64,000 bases of DNA from Fulvimarina sp. (GCA_002700095.1 PACL01000059.1:160250-224249); one strand, 5' to 3'. Positions 45,384 to 54,210 are shown, counted from the first letter of the stretch. A program made the numbers and translations. Notes: a model not told the origin generated them from the letters alone.

Positions 45384-45710
45384 CTACTTCGCAGCGCGGG
45401 TGACCCGTTCGCGGAAGAGAACCTCGTAATCCTGGCCTCGCGGGAAGACGTTGGTGATCGCTACGAAATCGCCAACCTGGTAAAGTATCAACGCGGTCTT
45501 CTCGAAAGGCACGGATCTGAGGCCAGATCTCAGATCATCACGCGGACGACCGCCAAGTGGCGCATCGCCAATCTTTTCGCATCTCTCATAGATTCGTTGG
45601 ACGTATCGAGCCGCCGTCGTTCGGCTTTGACTCTTTTCGAAGACGGCTCGGTAGATTCGCCGGATATCTATGATTGCTTCTCGCCGATAAGTGACCTCAA
45701 CGCGTCTCAT
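45384..45710 (-). CDS. ParE/RelE-superfamily toxin
   Basis: 108 aa. Fold markers: VEVTYRREAIIDIRRIYR, AARYVQRIYERCEKIGDAPLGG, RDDLRSGLRSVPFEKTALI, YQVGDFVAITNVFPRGQDYE. The pattern (R near G-LRS, strand pair, VFPRGQD) fits ParE-type toxins, which usually target gyrase; an RNase RelE activity cannot be excluded. ATG 45710 overlaps the antitoxin by 14 bases. Confidence 0.88.
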   Translation of the reverse strand: MRRVEVTYRREAIIDIRRIYRAVFEKSQSRTTAARYVQRIYERCEKIGDAPLGGRPRDDLRSGLRSVPFEKTALILYQVGDFVAITNVFPRGQDYEVLFRERVTRAAK

Positions 45711-45987
45711 CGAGCGAGGCTTCTTCTTCCTCGCGGATGAAACTGTTGATGGCGGCACGTGCCTCCGCGGATGTCAGGCTCGGTCGCGGGTCGTTGATGG
45801 AGCGATCGATTTTCGCCTTGATCGCTTCCAGTTGCTCGGCCTCTGCATGGCGCTCGCGCTGCCATGCCCGAACGGCGTCTTGGAGCGCTTCGCTTTCCGA
45901 GCCGAACTCTCCCGCCTCGACGCTATCGCGGATGCTCCGCAGCGTGTCCGCAGGCAACTCGACACTCACCGTCTCTGCAACTGCCAT
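45697..45987 (-). CDS. ParD-like antitoxin (ribbon-helix-helix)
   Basis: 96 aa. The N-terminal RHH segment is TVSVELPADTLRSIRDSVEAG with EFGSESEALQDAVRAWQRE; the C-terminal tail (LTSAEARAAINSFIREEEEA) is the expected toxin-binding part. It precedes the ParE-like toxin with overlapping frames, the normal antitoxin-first order. Confidence 0.88.
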   Translation of the reverse strand: MAVAETVSVELPADTLRSIRDSVEAGEFGSESEALQDAVRAWQRERHAEAEQLEAIKAKIDRSINDPRPSLTSAEARAAINSFIREEEEASLDETR

Positions 45988-46065
45988 GGCCTGTTCCTCT
46001 CGGATCCCAAGAACGAAGATAAGCGGAAAAGCGCCCCTTTGCACCAGGGCCGGTCTATCGCCCTC

Positions 46066-46932
46066 TCAGATCTTCAACAGCCGCCGCGCATTCTCCTTCA
46101 GGATCAGCGGCCGCACCTCGTCCTTCATGTCGAGTTTCTCGAAATCCGCGAGCCAGCGGTCCGGCTTGATCACCGGCCAGTCCGAGCCGAACAGCATTTT
46201 GTGCCGGAGGATGGAGTTGGCGTATTTGACGAGGATCGGCGGGAAGTATTTCGGCGACCAGCCGGACATGTCGATGTAGACGTTCGGCTTGTGCTGGGCG
46301 ATCGCCAGCGCCTCCTCCTGCCAGGGGAAGGAGGGGTGGGCCATAATGATCGGCATGTCGGGAAAGTCGACGGCGACGTCGTCGAGATGGATGGGATTGG
46401 AGTATTTCATCCGCATGCCCATGCCGCCGCGCATGCCCGAGCCGACGCCGGTCTGGCCGGTGTGGAAGAGGGCGATGGCGCCGGCTTCCGCGATGGCTTC
46501 GTAGAGCACATAGGCCGAGCGGTCGTTGGGATAGAAGCCCTGCATCGTCGGGTGGAACTTGAAGCCCTTGATGCCGAATTCCTCGATCAGCCGCCGCGCC
46601 TCGCGGGCGCCGGCCTTGCCCTTGGCCGGATCGATCGAGGCGAAGGGCAGCATGACGTCGGAATTTTCTGCCGCGATCTGCGCGACCTCCTCATTGGCGT
46701 AGCGGCGAAAGCCGGTCTCGCGCTCGGCATCGACCGGAAAGATGACGCAGCCGATCCGTTTCTCGCGGTAATAGGCGGCGGTCTCGACCATGGTCGGCGG
46801 GTGCTCGTAGGGCGCCTTGAAATAGGTCGCCATCGCCGCCTGGAAGTCGTCGTAGCCGTCGTCCGGATGGCAGCCGCATGGCTCCTCGGCATGGGTGTGG
46901 ATGTCGATGGCGATCAGGTCGTCGACATTCAT
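46066..46932 (-). CDS. Amidohydrolase family protein (ACMSD-like)
   Basis: 288-aa TIM-barrel metal-dependent hydrolase or decarboxylase of the amidohydrolase-2 group. Metal ligands: H12 and H14 (DIHTHAEE), H157 (LFHTGQ), H199 (IMAHPSFPW) and D251 (FGSDWP). The group includes ACMSD, gamma-resorcylate decarboxylase and 4-oxalomesaconate hydratase-like enzymes of aromatic degradation. It follows MarR and a crotonase on the same strand, so a role in the same pathway is likely; the reaction is unknown. Confidence 0.85.
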   Translation of the reverse strand: MNVDDLIAIDIHTHAEEPCGCHPDDGYDDFQAAMATYFKAPYEHPPTMVETAAYYREKRIGCVIFPVDAERETGFRRYANEEVAQIAAENSDVMLPFASIDPAKGKAGAREARRLIEEFGIKGFKFHPTMQGFYPNDRSAYVLYEAIAEAGAIALFHTGQTGVGSGMRGGMGMRMKYSNPIHLDDVAVDFPDMPIIMAHPSFPWQEEALAIAQHKPNVYIDMSGWSPKYFPPILVKYANSILRHKMLFGSDWPVIKPDRWLADFEKLDMKDEVRPLILKENARRLLKI

Positions 46933-46982
46933 CGGGGTGTCCTCCCTGTTTGTTCCATGGCGCCCGGCTTCTGCCGGGCGGC

Positions 46983-47516
46983 TCAGAGCCCGTTCAGCTT
47001 GCGCAGGAGCGCAAACAGCGTCCGCCGCTCGTCGGCGCTGAGACAGGCGGCGCTCGCCTGCTCGTGCGCTGCAAATCTCGCCATCTTAGCCTCCACAAAG
47101 CGGTGGCCGTCGCCAGTCAGCGTCAGTTCCACGGCGCGGCGGTCGTCCGCCGGCACGCGCCGCTCGATCAGGCCCGCCTCGCCAAAACTCTGCACGATCT
47201 TCGCCATGTGCGAGCGCTTGATCTTCAGGGCGTTGGCGAGAACGCCCTGGCGAATGCCGGGATTCTCGCCGATCGTGATGAGGACAGAAAAGGAGCCGGG
47301 CTGCAGCCCCTCCTCGGCGAAGGCGGCGAAGAACTCGTCGAAGGCCCCGATCTGGGCGAGGCGCAGCTGGAAGCCGAGACTGTCCGCCAAGGGCCCGAAG
47401 TTGATCGCGCCGATGCCGGCCGCGCCGCCACGGGCTGCGTCGCCGATGGTATCAGTGTCGCCGGTCCTCGGCTCTGCGGCGACCTCGGCCATCGCCGGCC
47501 AGGGGGTGGCGCTCAC
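46983..47516 (-). CDS. MarR family transcriptional regulator
   Basis: 177 aa. Winged helix: SFSVLITIGENPGIRQGVLANAL, recognition helix KIKRSHMAKIVQSFGEAGLI, wing ERRVPADDRRAVELTLTGDG. GTG 47516 overlaps the crotonase stop by four bases, so it is cotranslated with the genes it probably controls. The nearest palindromes are in the gap at 48377-48421. Similar regulators (CouR, FerC) respond to hydroxycinnamoyl-CoA esters. Confidence 0.87.
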   Translation of the reverse strand: MSATPWPAMAEVAAEPRTGDTDTIGDAARGGAAGIGAINFGPLADSLGFQLRLAQIGAFDEFFAAFAEEGLQPGSFSVLITIGENPGIRQGVLANALKIKRSHMAKIVQSFGEAGLIERRVPADDRRAVELTLTGDGHRFVEAKMARFAAHEQASAACLSADERRTLFALLRKLNGL

Positions 47517-48313
47517 CTGTCGCCGTCCCGCTTCTCCAGCGCCACCTTGCCGGCACGCTTTTCCAGGAAGGCCCTGAGCCGTTCCTTGGCCTCGGGGCTG
47601 GTCTGGGTGAAGGAAGCCATCAGGCTCTCGACGAAGAGGCCGTCCTCCGAGCTCATGTCCTGGATGCGGGGCAGGGCGTGGATGACCGCGTAGTTGGACA
47701 GCGGTGCGTTGCCGGCGGCGGCTTTGGCGATGGCCTTCGCCTTCTCCAGCGCCTCACCTTCGCCGACCACATATTGCACGACGTTCCACCGCTCGGCGGT
47801 GGAGGCATCGATCACCCGGCCGGAGAGCATGAGGTCGCTCATCCGGGCGGTGCCCATCAGCCGGGCGACGCGCACCGCGCCGCCGCCGCCGACGAAGATG
47901 CCGCGCTGGCCCTCGGGCAGGGCGAAGAAGGCGGAGGCGTCAGCGACGCGGATATGGGTCGATGCGGCGAGCTCCAGGCCGCCGCCGACGACAGCCCCAT
48001 GCAGCGCCGAGACCCAGGGAATGCGGCCGCGCTCGATGGTCGAGAACACCTGGTGCCAGCGGCGCGAGCCGTAGATGCCCTCGATCGGCGACTTCTCGGA
48101 ATGTTCGGCAAGATCCAGCCCGGCGCAGAAATGCGGGCCGTGGCCGAAGATTACGGCGGCCTTGGCGGTCGTCTCGATGCTGGCGACGGCATCGGCGATC
48201 GCCTCGACGAATCGGTCAGAGATGGCATTGCGCTTGTCCGGCCGGTTGAGCCCGAGAAGCGCGATGGGGCCATCTTCCTCGATGGTCACGAATTCACTGG
48301 TCGCCTTCGCCAT
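47513..48313 (-). CDS. Crotonase/enoyl-CoA hydratase family protein
   Basis: 266 aa. Motifs GLNRPDKRNAIS, oxyanion holes PHFCAGLDLAEHS and HGAVVGGGLELAAS, then FALPEGQRGIFVGGGGAVRVARL. It lacks the SAGMDLKEYFR segment of classical hydroxycinnamoyl-CoA hydratase-lyase, so its exact reaction (hydration, aldol cleavage or isomerisation) is open. Faces the feruloyl-CoA-synthetase-like gene across a 168-bp regulatory gap. Confidence 0.87.
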   Translation of the reverse strand: MAKATSEFVTIEEDGPIALLGLNRPDKRNAISDRFVEAIADAVASIETTAKAAVIFGHGPHFCAGLDLAEHSEKSPIEGIYGSRRWHQVFSTIERGRIPWVSALHGAVVGGGLELAASTHIRVADASAFFALPEGQRGIFVGGGGAVRVARLMGTARMSDLMLSGRVIDASTAERWNVVQYVVGEGEALEKAKAIAKAAAGNAPLSNYAVIHALPRIQDMSSEDGLFVESLMASFTQTSPEAKERLRAFLEKRAGKVALEKRDGDR

Positions 48314-48376
48314 CCTGCCGTTCCCGCCGCGCTGTCCTCTGCTTCGCGCATCAGAACACCGACTGCCGGGGGAAGT

Positions 48377-48421
48377 CAATTTTGTTTCTTTGTGGATTGT
48401 TTTCGAGTGGACAAAATTGTC
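48377..48421. promoter_or_regulatory. Divergent operator candidate
   Basis: AT-rich island in the ligase/crotonase gap. CAATTTTGT (48377-48385) and ACAAAATTG (48411-48419) form an inverted repeat with 25 bases between; the right half sits in a short dyad GACAAAATTGTC (48410-48421). These are plausible sites for the MarR regulator encoded at 46983. Confidence 0.5.
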
Positions 48422-48481
48422 AGCCTGGGTCACCTTCGGCCGGCATCGAAGGGACGGGGAGCGATGCGACGGGAGGTTGGC

Positions 48482-50374
48482 ATGGTCGACGGGCAGGACA
48501 CGGCATCGGGCGCGGCAAGTGAGGGTGATGCGGCCCTGCCGCTGCGGCCCTCGCGGGTCTGGGAGCCGATGGTGCGCACAGAGGCGCGACCGGACGGCAG
48601 TCTCCTCGTCACCCAGGACGGCGCCTTGCCGGACTATCCGAAGCGGCTGACCGAGAGGCTGCTGCATTGGGTGGAGCGGGCGCCGGATCGCATCCTCTTT
48701 GCCCAGCGGCCCGCGACCGGCGCGAAGGGCTGGGACACCATCAGCTATGGCGAGATGGCGGGGCGGATCGAAGCCGTCGGGCAGGCGCTCCTCGACAGCC
48801 CGGCTTCGCCTGAGCGGCCGGTGATGATCCTCTCCGGCAATTCCCTCGATCACGCGACGCTCGCCCTAGCGGCGATGCATGTCGGCGTTCCCTATGCGCC
48901 GATCTCGCCGGCCTATTCCCTGGTGTCGCGGGATTTCGCCAAGCTGCAGGGCATCGCCGCGGACCTGACGCCCGGCGTCGTCTATGCCGGCGACGGCGCG
49001 GCTTTCGGCGCGGCGATCGCGGCGATCCTGCCGCAGGATGCGACGCTCGTCCTCGGCCGCGGCGAGGTCGCGGGCCTGAGGAGCGTCGCCTTCGCCTCGC
49101 TGCTCGGCACCGCGCCGACCGGGGCGGTGGCAGTGGCTCATGAAGCTGTGACGGCTGAGACCGCCGCCAAGATCCTGTTCACCTCCGGCTCCACCGGCAG
49201 TCCCAAGGGGGTGATCCAGACCCACGGCATGCTGGCCGCCAATCAGGCCATGGTCGCCGACTGCTACCGCTTCCTCGAGGACGAGCCGCCGGTCCTGGTC
49301 GACTGGGCGCCGTGGAACCACACGGCCGCCGGCAACAAGGTCTTCAACCTCACCTTCTGGCACGGCGGCAGCTATTATATCGACGAGGGCAAGCCGACGC
49401 CCGCCGGCATGGACGAGACCTGCCGCAATCTCAAGGAGGTCTCGCCGAGTTGGTACTTCAACGTCCCCAAGGGCTACGAGGAGCTCTGCCGTCGCTTCGA
49501 AGCGGACGACGCGCTGCGCCGTTCCTTCTTCCGCGACCTGAAGATGATGATGTATGCGGGCGCCGGCATGGCCCAGCACACCTGGGACGCGCTGGAGGCG
49601 CATGCGCTTGAGACCCTCGGGTACCGGGTCCGCCTGGTCTCGGGCCTCGGCTCCACCGAGACCGGCCCCTTCGCCCTCGCCGGCACCGATCCGCAGCCGC
49701 AGGCCGGCAACATCGGCATTCCGGCGCGGGAGGTGACGCTGAAGCTGGTGCCGTCGGCGGGCCGGCTGGAGGCGCGGCTGAAGAGCCCGAGCATCACGCC
49801 GGGCTACTGGCGCAGGCCTGATCTCACCGCCGCGGTCTTCGACGAGGAGGGCTTCTACCGGCTCGGCGATGCGCTGCGCTTCGCCGAAGAGGGAAGGGCC
49901 GAGAAGGGCTTCCTCTTCGACGGCCGGGTGGCCGAGAACTTCAAGCTCGGCACCGGAACCTGGGTGGCCGTCGGGCCCCTGCGGGCCGCCCTCGTCGATC
50001 ATTTTGGCGCGGCGATCCGCGACGCGGTGATCGCCGGCGAGGGACAGGACGAGATCGGCGCCCTCGGGCTGGCCGACATCGCCGAATGCCGCCGCCTCGT
50101 CGGCGCTGGCGCGGCCGGCCTCGGCGACGAGGAACTGCTCGGCCATCCAGACTTGCGCGATCACCTTGCGGCTGGTCTTGCGGCCTTCGCGGCGAAAGCA
50201 ACCGGTTCGGCCACCCGCGTGACCCGCCTCGTCCTCATCGATACGCCGCCCTCGATCGATCGCGGCGAGATCACCGACAAGGGATCGCTCAACCAGCGTG
50301 CCGTCCTCGCCAACCGGCCGGAACTGGTGGCCGCACTCTATGACGACCGCGACCCGCGTCTCATCCGCGGATAG
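48482..50374 (+). CDS. Feruloyl-CoA synthetase-like AMP-dependent ligase
   Basis: 630 aa. N-terminal RPSRVWEPMVRTEARPDGS and LPDYPKRLTERLLHWVERAPDR are typical of the feruloyl-CoA synthase branch; P-loop FTSGSTGSPKG (233-243), VDWAPWNHTAAGNKVFN, SGLGSTETGPFA, RLGDALRF and LFDGRVAENFKLGTGTWV. Converts a (hydroxycinnamic or related) acid to its CoA ester. ATG 48482 follows GGGAGG at 6 bases; an ATG at 48464 is less well placed. Divergent from the crotonase-MarR-amidohydrolase unit. Confidence 0.85.
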   Translation: MVDGQDTASGAASEGDAALPLRPSRVWEPMVRTEARPDGSLLVTQDGALPDYPKRLTERLLHWVERAPDRILFAQRPATGAKGWDTISYGEMAGRIEAVGQALLDSPASPERPVMILSGNSLDHATLALAAMHVGVPYAPISPAYSLVSRDFAKLQGIAADLTPGVVYAGDGAAFGAAIAAILPQDATLVLGRGEVAGLRSVAFASLLGTAPTGAVAVAHEAVTAETAAKILFTSGSTGSPKGVIQTHGMLAANQAMVADCYRFLEDEPPVLVDWAPWNHTAAGNKVFNLTFWHGGSYYIDEGKPTPAGMDETCRNLKEVSPSWYFNVPKGYEELCRRFEADDALRRSFFRDLKMMMYAGAGMAQHTWDALEAHALETLGYRVRLVSGLGSTETGPFALAGTDPQPQAGNIGIPAREVTLKLVPSAGRLEARLKSPSITPGYWRRPDLTAAVFDEEGFYRLGDALRFAEEGRAEKGFLFDGRVAENFKLGTGTWVAVGPLRAALVDHFGAAIRDAVIAGEGQDEIGALGLADIAECRRLVGAGAAGLGDEELLGHPDLRDHLAAGLAAFAAKATGSATRVTRLVLIDTPPSIDRGEITDKGSLNQRAVLANRPELVAALYDDRDPRLIRG

Positions 50375-50510
50375 AGCCCGCGGCGGCCCTCAGCGGGTTG
50401 CAGCCGCCGGACGCGCCGATCCTCAGGTGGTGGAGTGCATGCGATGCTGGCATTGCGCACACAAAATAGGCGAGTGCACAACAATCGGGCGGGCAGAACG
50501 CCGACGGGAT

Positions 50511-50526
50511 TGGCAAAACCGCTGCC
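50511..50526 (+). promoter_or_regulatory. Sigma-54-type promoter candidate for amtB
   Basis: TGGCAAAACCGCTGCC keeps the GG and GC dinucleotides at the required 10-base separation and matches TGGCA and TGC of the consensus. It lies 120 bases before amtB, a gene usually under nitrogen control. Confidence 0.45.
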
Positions 50527-50645
50527 TTTTGCGCGTTTTCTGCGGCGCAGCGAATTGGCATGAAGCTTGATTATTGATCGTCGGGCCCGGAGTTTCAAAG
50601 GCGCCAGCCATCAAGGGTCGGTCCACGATCGAAAGTTCGAAACAG

Positions 50646-52052
50646 ATGATGAGACCAGTCTTCAACGCACGCACGCTCGCTGCTGCGGGCCTCGGGCTAT
50701 GCGCCGCGGCGCTCGCCCTTCACCCGGCCCTCGCCCAGGACGCCCCCGCCGCGGCGAGCGCGGCCAACGATGCCGCGGCGCCGGCGGCAGCCGCCTCGAC
50801 GGTCGACAAGGGCGACGTCGCCTGGATGATGACCTCGACGCTTCTCGTCCTGTTCATGACGATGCCGGGTCTCGCCCTGTTCTATGGCGGCCTCGTGCGG
50901 GCCAAGAACATGCTGTCGGTGCTGATGCAGTGCACGATCATTACCGGCGTGGTGATGATCGTCTGGGTCCTGTGGGGCTACTCCTTCGCCTTCGGCGGCG
51001 GCACCAGCTATTTCTGGGGCGGCATGGGCAAGGTCTTCCTGGCCGGCGTCACCAAGGACTCGCTCTCGGCGACCTTCTCCGACGGCGTCGAGATCCCCGA
51101 ATATCTCTTCATCGCCTTCCAGATGACCTTCGCGGTGATCACCCCGGCGCTGATCGTCGGCGCCTTCGCCGAGCGGATCAAGTTCTCCGCCGTGGTGATG
51201 TTCACCATCCTCTGGGTGACCTTCGTCTATTTTCCGGTCGCTCACATGGTGTGGGACGCCTCGGGCCTGATCTTCAACGGTGTCCTGTCCAACGGCGTTG
51301 CCGCCATCGATTTCGCCGGCGGCACGGTCGTCCACATCAATGCGGGCATCGCCGCGCTCATCGGCTGCATGTTCGTCGGCAAGCGCGCCGGGCTCGGCCG
51401 TGACATCATGGCGCCCCACTCGATGACGCTGACCATGGTCGGCGCCTCGATCCTGTGGGTCGGCTGGTTTGGCTTCAATGCCGGCTCGAACCTCGAATCC
51501 AACGCCGGCGCGGTGCTGGCGATGATCAACACCTTCACCGCCACGGCGGGTGCCATGGTCGCCTGGTGCGTCGTCGAGACGGTCATGCGCGGCAAGGCCT
51601 CCATGCTCGGCGCGGCCTCGGGCATCGTCGCCGGCCTCGTCGCGGTGACGCCGGCCTGCGGCACGATCGGCCCGGTCGGCGCCATCGTCCTCGGCGCCAT
51701 CGCCAGTTGCCTGTGCTACTTCTTCGTCTCGGTGGTGAAGAACGCGCTGAAATACGACGACAGCCTCGACGTCTTCGGCGTCCACGGCGTCGGCGGCATC
51801 GTCGGGGCCATCGGCACCGGCGTCTTCACCTCGACCGCCCTCGGCGGCACCGGCTATCCGGACGGGGTCGGCATGACCGGCCAGGTCTGGGCGCAGATCG
51901 TCGCCATCCTCATCACCATCGTGTGGAGCGGCGTCGGCTCGGCCATCCTGTTCGCCATCACCAAGGCGGTCATCGGCCTGCGTCCGAGCGTCGAGGAAGA
52001 GCGCGAAGGCCTCGACCTCACCTATCACGGCGAGGTCGCCTACCACTCGTAA
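50646..52052 (+). CDS. amtB: Ammonium transporter Amt
   Basis: 468 aa. A cleavable signal peptide (to about LHPALAQ) and an Ala-rich spacer precede 11 helices. Motifs: DVAWMMTSTLLVLFMTMPGLALFYGG, DFAGGTVVHINAGIAALIG (first pore His), GWFGFNAGSNL, and FGVHGVGGIVGAIGTGVF (second pore His). The C-terminal tail (LRPSVEEEREGLDLTYHGE) is the GlnK-contact element. No glnK lies upstream, where it is usually found. A hairpin pair follows the stop. Confidence 0.96.
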   Translation: MMRPVFNARTLAAAGLGLCAAALALHPALAQDAPAAASAANDAAAPAAAASTVDKGDVAWMMTSTLLVLFMTMPGLALFYGGLVRAKNMLSVLMQCTIITGVVMIVWVLWGYSFAFGGGTSYFWGGMGKVFLAGVTKDSLSATFSDGVEIPEYLFIAFQMTFAVITPALIVGAFAERIKFSAVVMFTILWVTFVYFPVAHMVWDASGLIFNGVLSNGVAAIDFAGGTVVHINAGIAALIGCMFVGKRAGLGRDIMAPHSMTLTMVGASILWVGWFGFNAGSNLESNAGAVLAMINTFTATAGAMVAWCVVETVMRGKASMLGAASGIVAGLVAVTPACGTIGPVGAIVLGAIASCLCYFFVSVVKNALKYDDSLDVFGVHGVGGIVGAIGTGVFTSTALGGTGYPDGVGMTGQVWAQIVAILITIVWSGVGSAILFAITKAVIGLRPSVEEEREGLDLTYHGEVAYHS

Positions 52053-52103
52053 GCGGCTGGCCCCGCCGCGGCGACGCGGCGGGACGGCACTTGCAAAGCT
52101 ACG

Positions 52104-52135
52104 AAGCCCGCGTGCCGAACCGGCGCGCGGGCTTT
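52104..52135 (+). terminator. Intrinsic terminator after amtB
   Basis: AAGCCCGCG (52104-52112) and CGCGGGCTT (52126-52134) with an inner CCG/CGG pairing, ending in TTT. A second GC hairpin (CCCGCCGCG/CGCGGCGGG) lies 20 bases upstream. Confidence 0.6.
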
Positions 52136-52247
52136 GCCATGTCCGTCCCGCGAACGCTGCGTCTCCTTGCCGGGCCTAAATTGCCGCTACCTGTGATCGA
52201 CGAGGGGCCGCCGCGGGCGGTCCGGAAACGATCAAGGGAATGCAGCG

Positions 52248-53255
52248 ATGAAAGCCATCACACTTGCCAAGCCCGGCGGCCTCGACCGCCTGTCCCTCGT
52301 CGACATGGGCGATCCCGGCGCGCCGGGGCCGGGCGAGATCCGCGTGCGCATCCGCGCGAGTTCGCTGAACTATCACGACTACGGCGTCGTCTCCGGCAGG
52401 ATGCCGACCGAGGACAAACGCATCCCGATGTCCGACGGGGCGGGCGAGGTCGAGGCGGTGGGCGAGGGCGTCACCGAGTTCGCGGCGGGCGATCCCGTCG
52501 TCTCCGGCTTCTTCCCGCTGTGGCAGGACGGCGAGGCCGCCGTCGCCGACTTCAAGACGACGCCGGGCGACGGCGTCGACGGCTATGCCCGCGAATTCGT
52601 GGTGCGGCCGGCGACGTGGTTCACCCATGCGCCGAAGGGCTACAGCCACGCCGAGGCGGCGACGCTGACGACGGCGGGGCTCACCGCGTGGCGGGCGCTC
52701 AGCGTCGACGGCGGCCTGAAGGCCGGCGACACCGTGCTGACGCTGGGCACTGGCGGCGTCTCGATCTTCGCGCTGCAGCTCGCCAAGGCGATGGGCGCCC
52801 GCGTCATCTCGACCTCGTCCTCGGACGCGAAGCTGGAGACGCTGACGCGCCTCGGTGCCGATGAGGTCATCAACTACAAGAGCAACCCGGAATGGGGAAA
52901 GAGGGTCCGCGAGCTGACGGGCGGCCGCGGCGCTGACATCGTCGTCGAGGTCGGCGGACCGGCAACCCTCGGCCAGTCGATCACCGCCTGCCGGATCGCC
53001 GGCCACATCGCGCTCATCGGCGTCCTCACCGGTCGCTCCGGCGAAGTGCCGACCGCCGCGCTGATGGCGCGCCAGCAGAAGCTGCAGGGACTTATTGTCG
53101 GGAGTCGCACGCACCAGACGGACTTCGTCCGGGCGCTCGAGGCCACGGGCCTCAAGCCGGTGATCGACAGGACCTTCCCGCTCGCCGAGATTGCCGACGC
53201 TTTTCGCCACGAGGAGTCGGGCCAGCATTTCGGCAAGATCTGCCTGGAGATCTGA
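52248..53255 (+). CDS. Zinc-independent MDR family oxidoreductase
   Basis: 335-aa medium-chain dehydrogenase/reductase. GroES-like half (GEIRVRIRASSLNYHDYGV, PMSDGAGEVEAVGEGV) and nucleotide half (LTLGTGGVSIFALQLAKAMG). The catalytic-zinc Cys and the structural four-Cys lobe are absent, which fits the quinone-oxidoreductase branch. NADPH-dependent reduction of enones or quinones is typical; the substrate is unknown. Stands alone between amtB and a convergent DUF4396 gene. Confidence 0.85.
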   Translation: MKAITLAKPGGLDRLSLVDMGDPGAPGPGEIRVRIRASSLNYHDYGVVSGRMPTEDKRIPMSDGAGEVEAVGEGVTEFAAGDPVVSGFFPLWQDGEAAVADFKTTPGDGVDGYAREFVVRPATWFTHAPKGYSHAEAATLTTAGLTAWRALSVDGGLKAGDTVLTLGTGGVSIFALQLAKAMGARVISTSSSDAKLETLTRLGADEVINYKSNPEWGKRVRELTGGRGADIVVEVGGPATLGQSITACRIAGHIALIGVLTGRSGEVPTAALMARQQKLQGLIVGSRTHQTDFVRALEATGLKPVIDRTFPLAEIADAFRHEESGQHFGKICLEI

Positions 53256-53326
53256 GGGAAGGGGGTGTCGCCTGGTATGCGCCGGGGCAGTCGATTGGCT
53301 GTCCCGGCGAGCGCCGCGGCGGCTCG

Positions 53327-53396
53327 CCCCCTCTGCCCTGCCGGGCATCCGACTAGCCTCTTTCACGACCGAATGCCCGCGAATGCCCGGCAGGCA
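53327..53396. repeat. Degenerate short copy of the 177-bp element
   Basis: CCCCCTCTGCCCTGCCGGGCAT (here given by position 53327-53348, 22 bases) matches the outer end of the element at 33746, and ATGCCCGGCAGGCA (53383-53396) matches the opposite end imperfectly. Only about 34 bases lie between, so this is an internally deleted remnant. Confidence 0.6.
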
Positions 53397-53409
53397 CGGT
53401 CCCCGGCCC

Positions 53410-54165
53410 CTACATCGCTTCCTTGATCCCCCTGTCGATCAGCCAGATGTTGACCGGATAGGCGGTGAGAAAGCCGCAGACCATGGCGATCTGCATCATG
53501 AACCAGAACTCGGCGCTGTTCACCTCCAGCCTGGAGCCGAGCAGCGAGCCGAAGATCCAGAAATGGGCGAGCGCCATGAAGCCGTACATGCCGACCTGCC
53601 AGGCGGTGAGCGACAGCGTGTCCGCCTTCAGCGCCGCGATGATCCCCTGGCGAGGTGACATGTCGTCGTTCATCGGCTTGATCGCGTAGTACTGGAAAAC
53701 GATGCCGAAGCCGAAGGCGAGGATGTAGTCGAGGATCCAGACGGCGAACATCTTTTCCGAGAACAGGCTCTGCCAGCCGAACCACACGGCGATGGCCGGG
53801 ACGAAGAACGCCAGCCATTCGGCGCAGATGTCGCCGAGGGTGCAGCCCGCGCCGCAATGGGCGGCGCCCTTGCCGATGCTGGCGAAGTGCGGCGTCTTCG
53901 CCTTCGAGGGCATCGGCCTGCCCGCCTGCATCGCCGCATGGGCGCTGCTCTGCGAGGCGAGGCGCCCCCATTTCCAGTAGGCCCAGACGGCCAGCGGCCC
54001 GGCATAGAGGCCGGTGATCGGCCAGACGATGTTCATGATCGTCATGTGCTGGGGATCGCGCCGGATGTGGGCGGCGATGGCGAGCGCAGAGACCGCGCCG
54101 ACTGCGAGCGAGACGATCGCGAGGATATGGAGCCAGCTGGGAATCACGTCGGACCTCCGGATCAT
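53410..54165 (-). CDS. DUF4396 domain membrane protein
   Basis: 251 aa. An N-terminal helix pair (LHILAIVSLAVGAVSALAIA; IMNIVWPITGLYAGPLAVWAYW) is followed by a polar segment and the DUF4396 core. The core begins AAHCGAGCTLGDICAEW, with closely spaced His and Cys that could bind metal, and contains about four helices ending in YPVNIWLIDRGIKEAM. Function unknown. Starts at 54165 near a GGAGGTCC ribosome site. Confidence 0.8.
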   Translation of the reverse strand: MIRRSDVIPSWLHILAIVSLAVGAVSALAIAAHIRRDPQHMTIMNIVWPITGLYAGPLAVWAYWKWGRLASQSSAHAAMQAGRPMPSKAKTPHFASIGKGAAHCGAGCTLGDICAEWLAFFVPAIAVWFGWQSLFSEKMFAVWILDYILAFGFGIVFQYYAIKPMNDDMSPRQGIIAALKADTLSLTAWQVGMYGFMALAHFWIFGSLLGSRLEVNSAEFWFMMQIAMVCGFLTAYPVNIWLIDRGIKEAM

Positions 54166-54210
54166 CGTGGTGATGGCGGAACCGGTGGTGTGACCTCTTC
54201 AAACGACGAA

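Noticed and set aside
50450..50485. NtrC binding site before amtB (GCAC and GTGC half-sites)
   Set aside because: The half-sites are 13 bases apart instead of about 7, so they do not fit the NtrC consensus.
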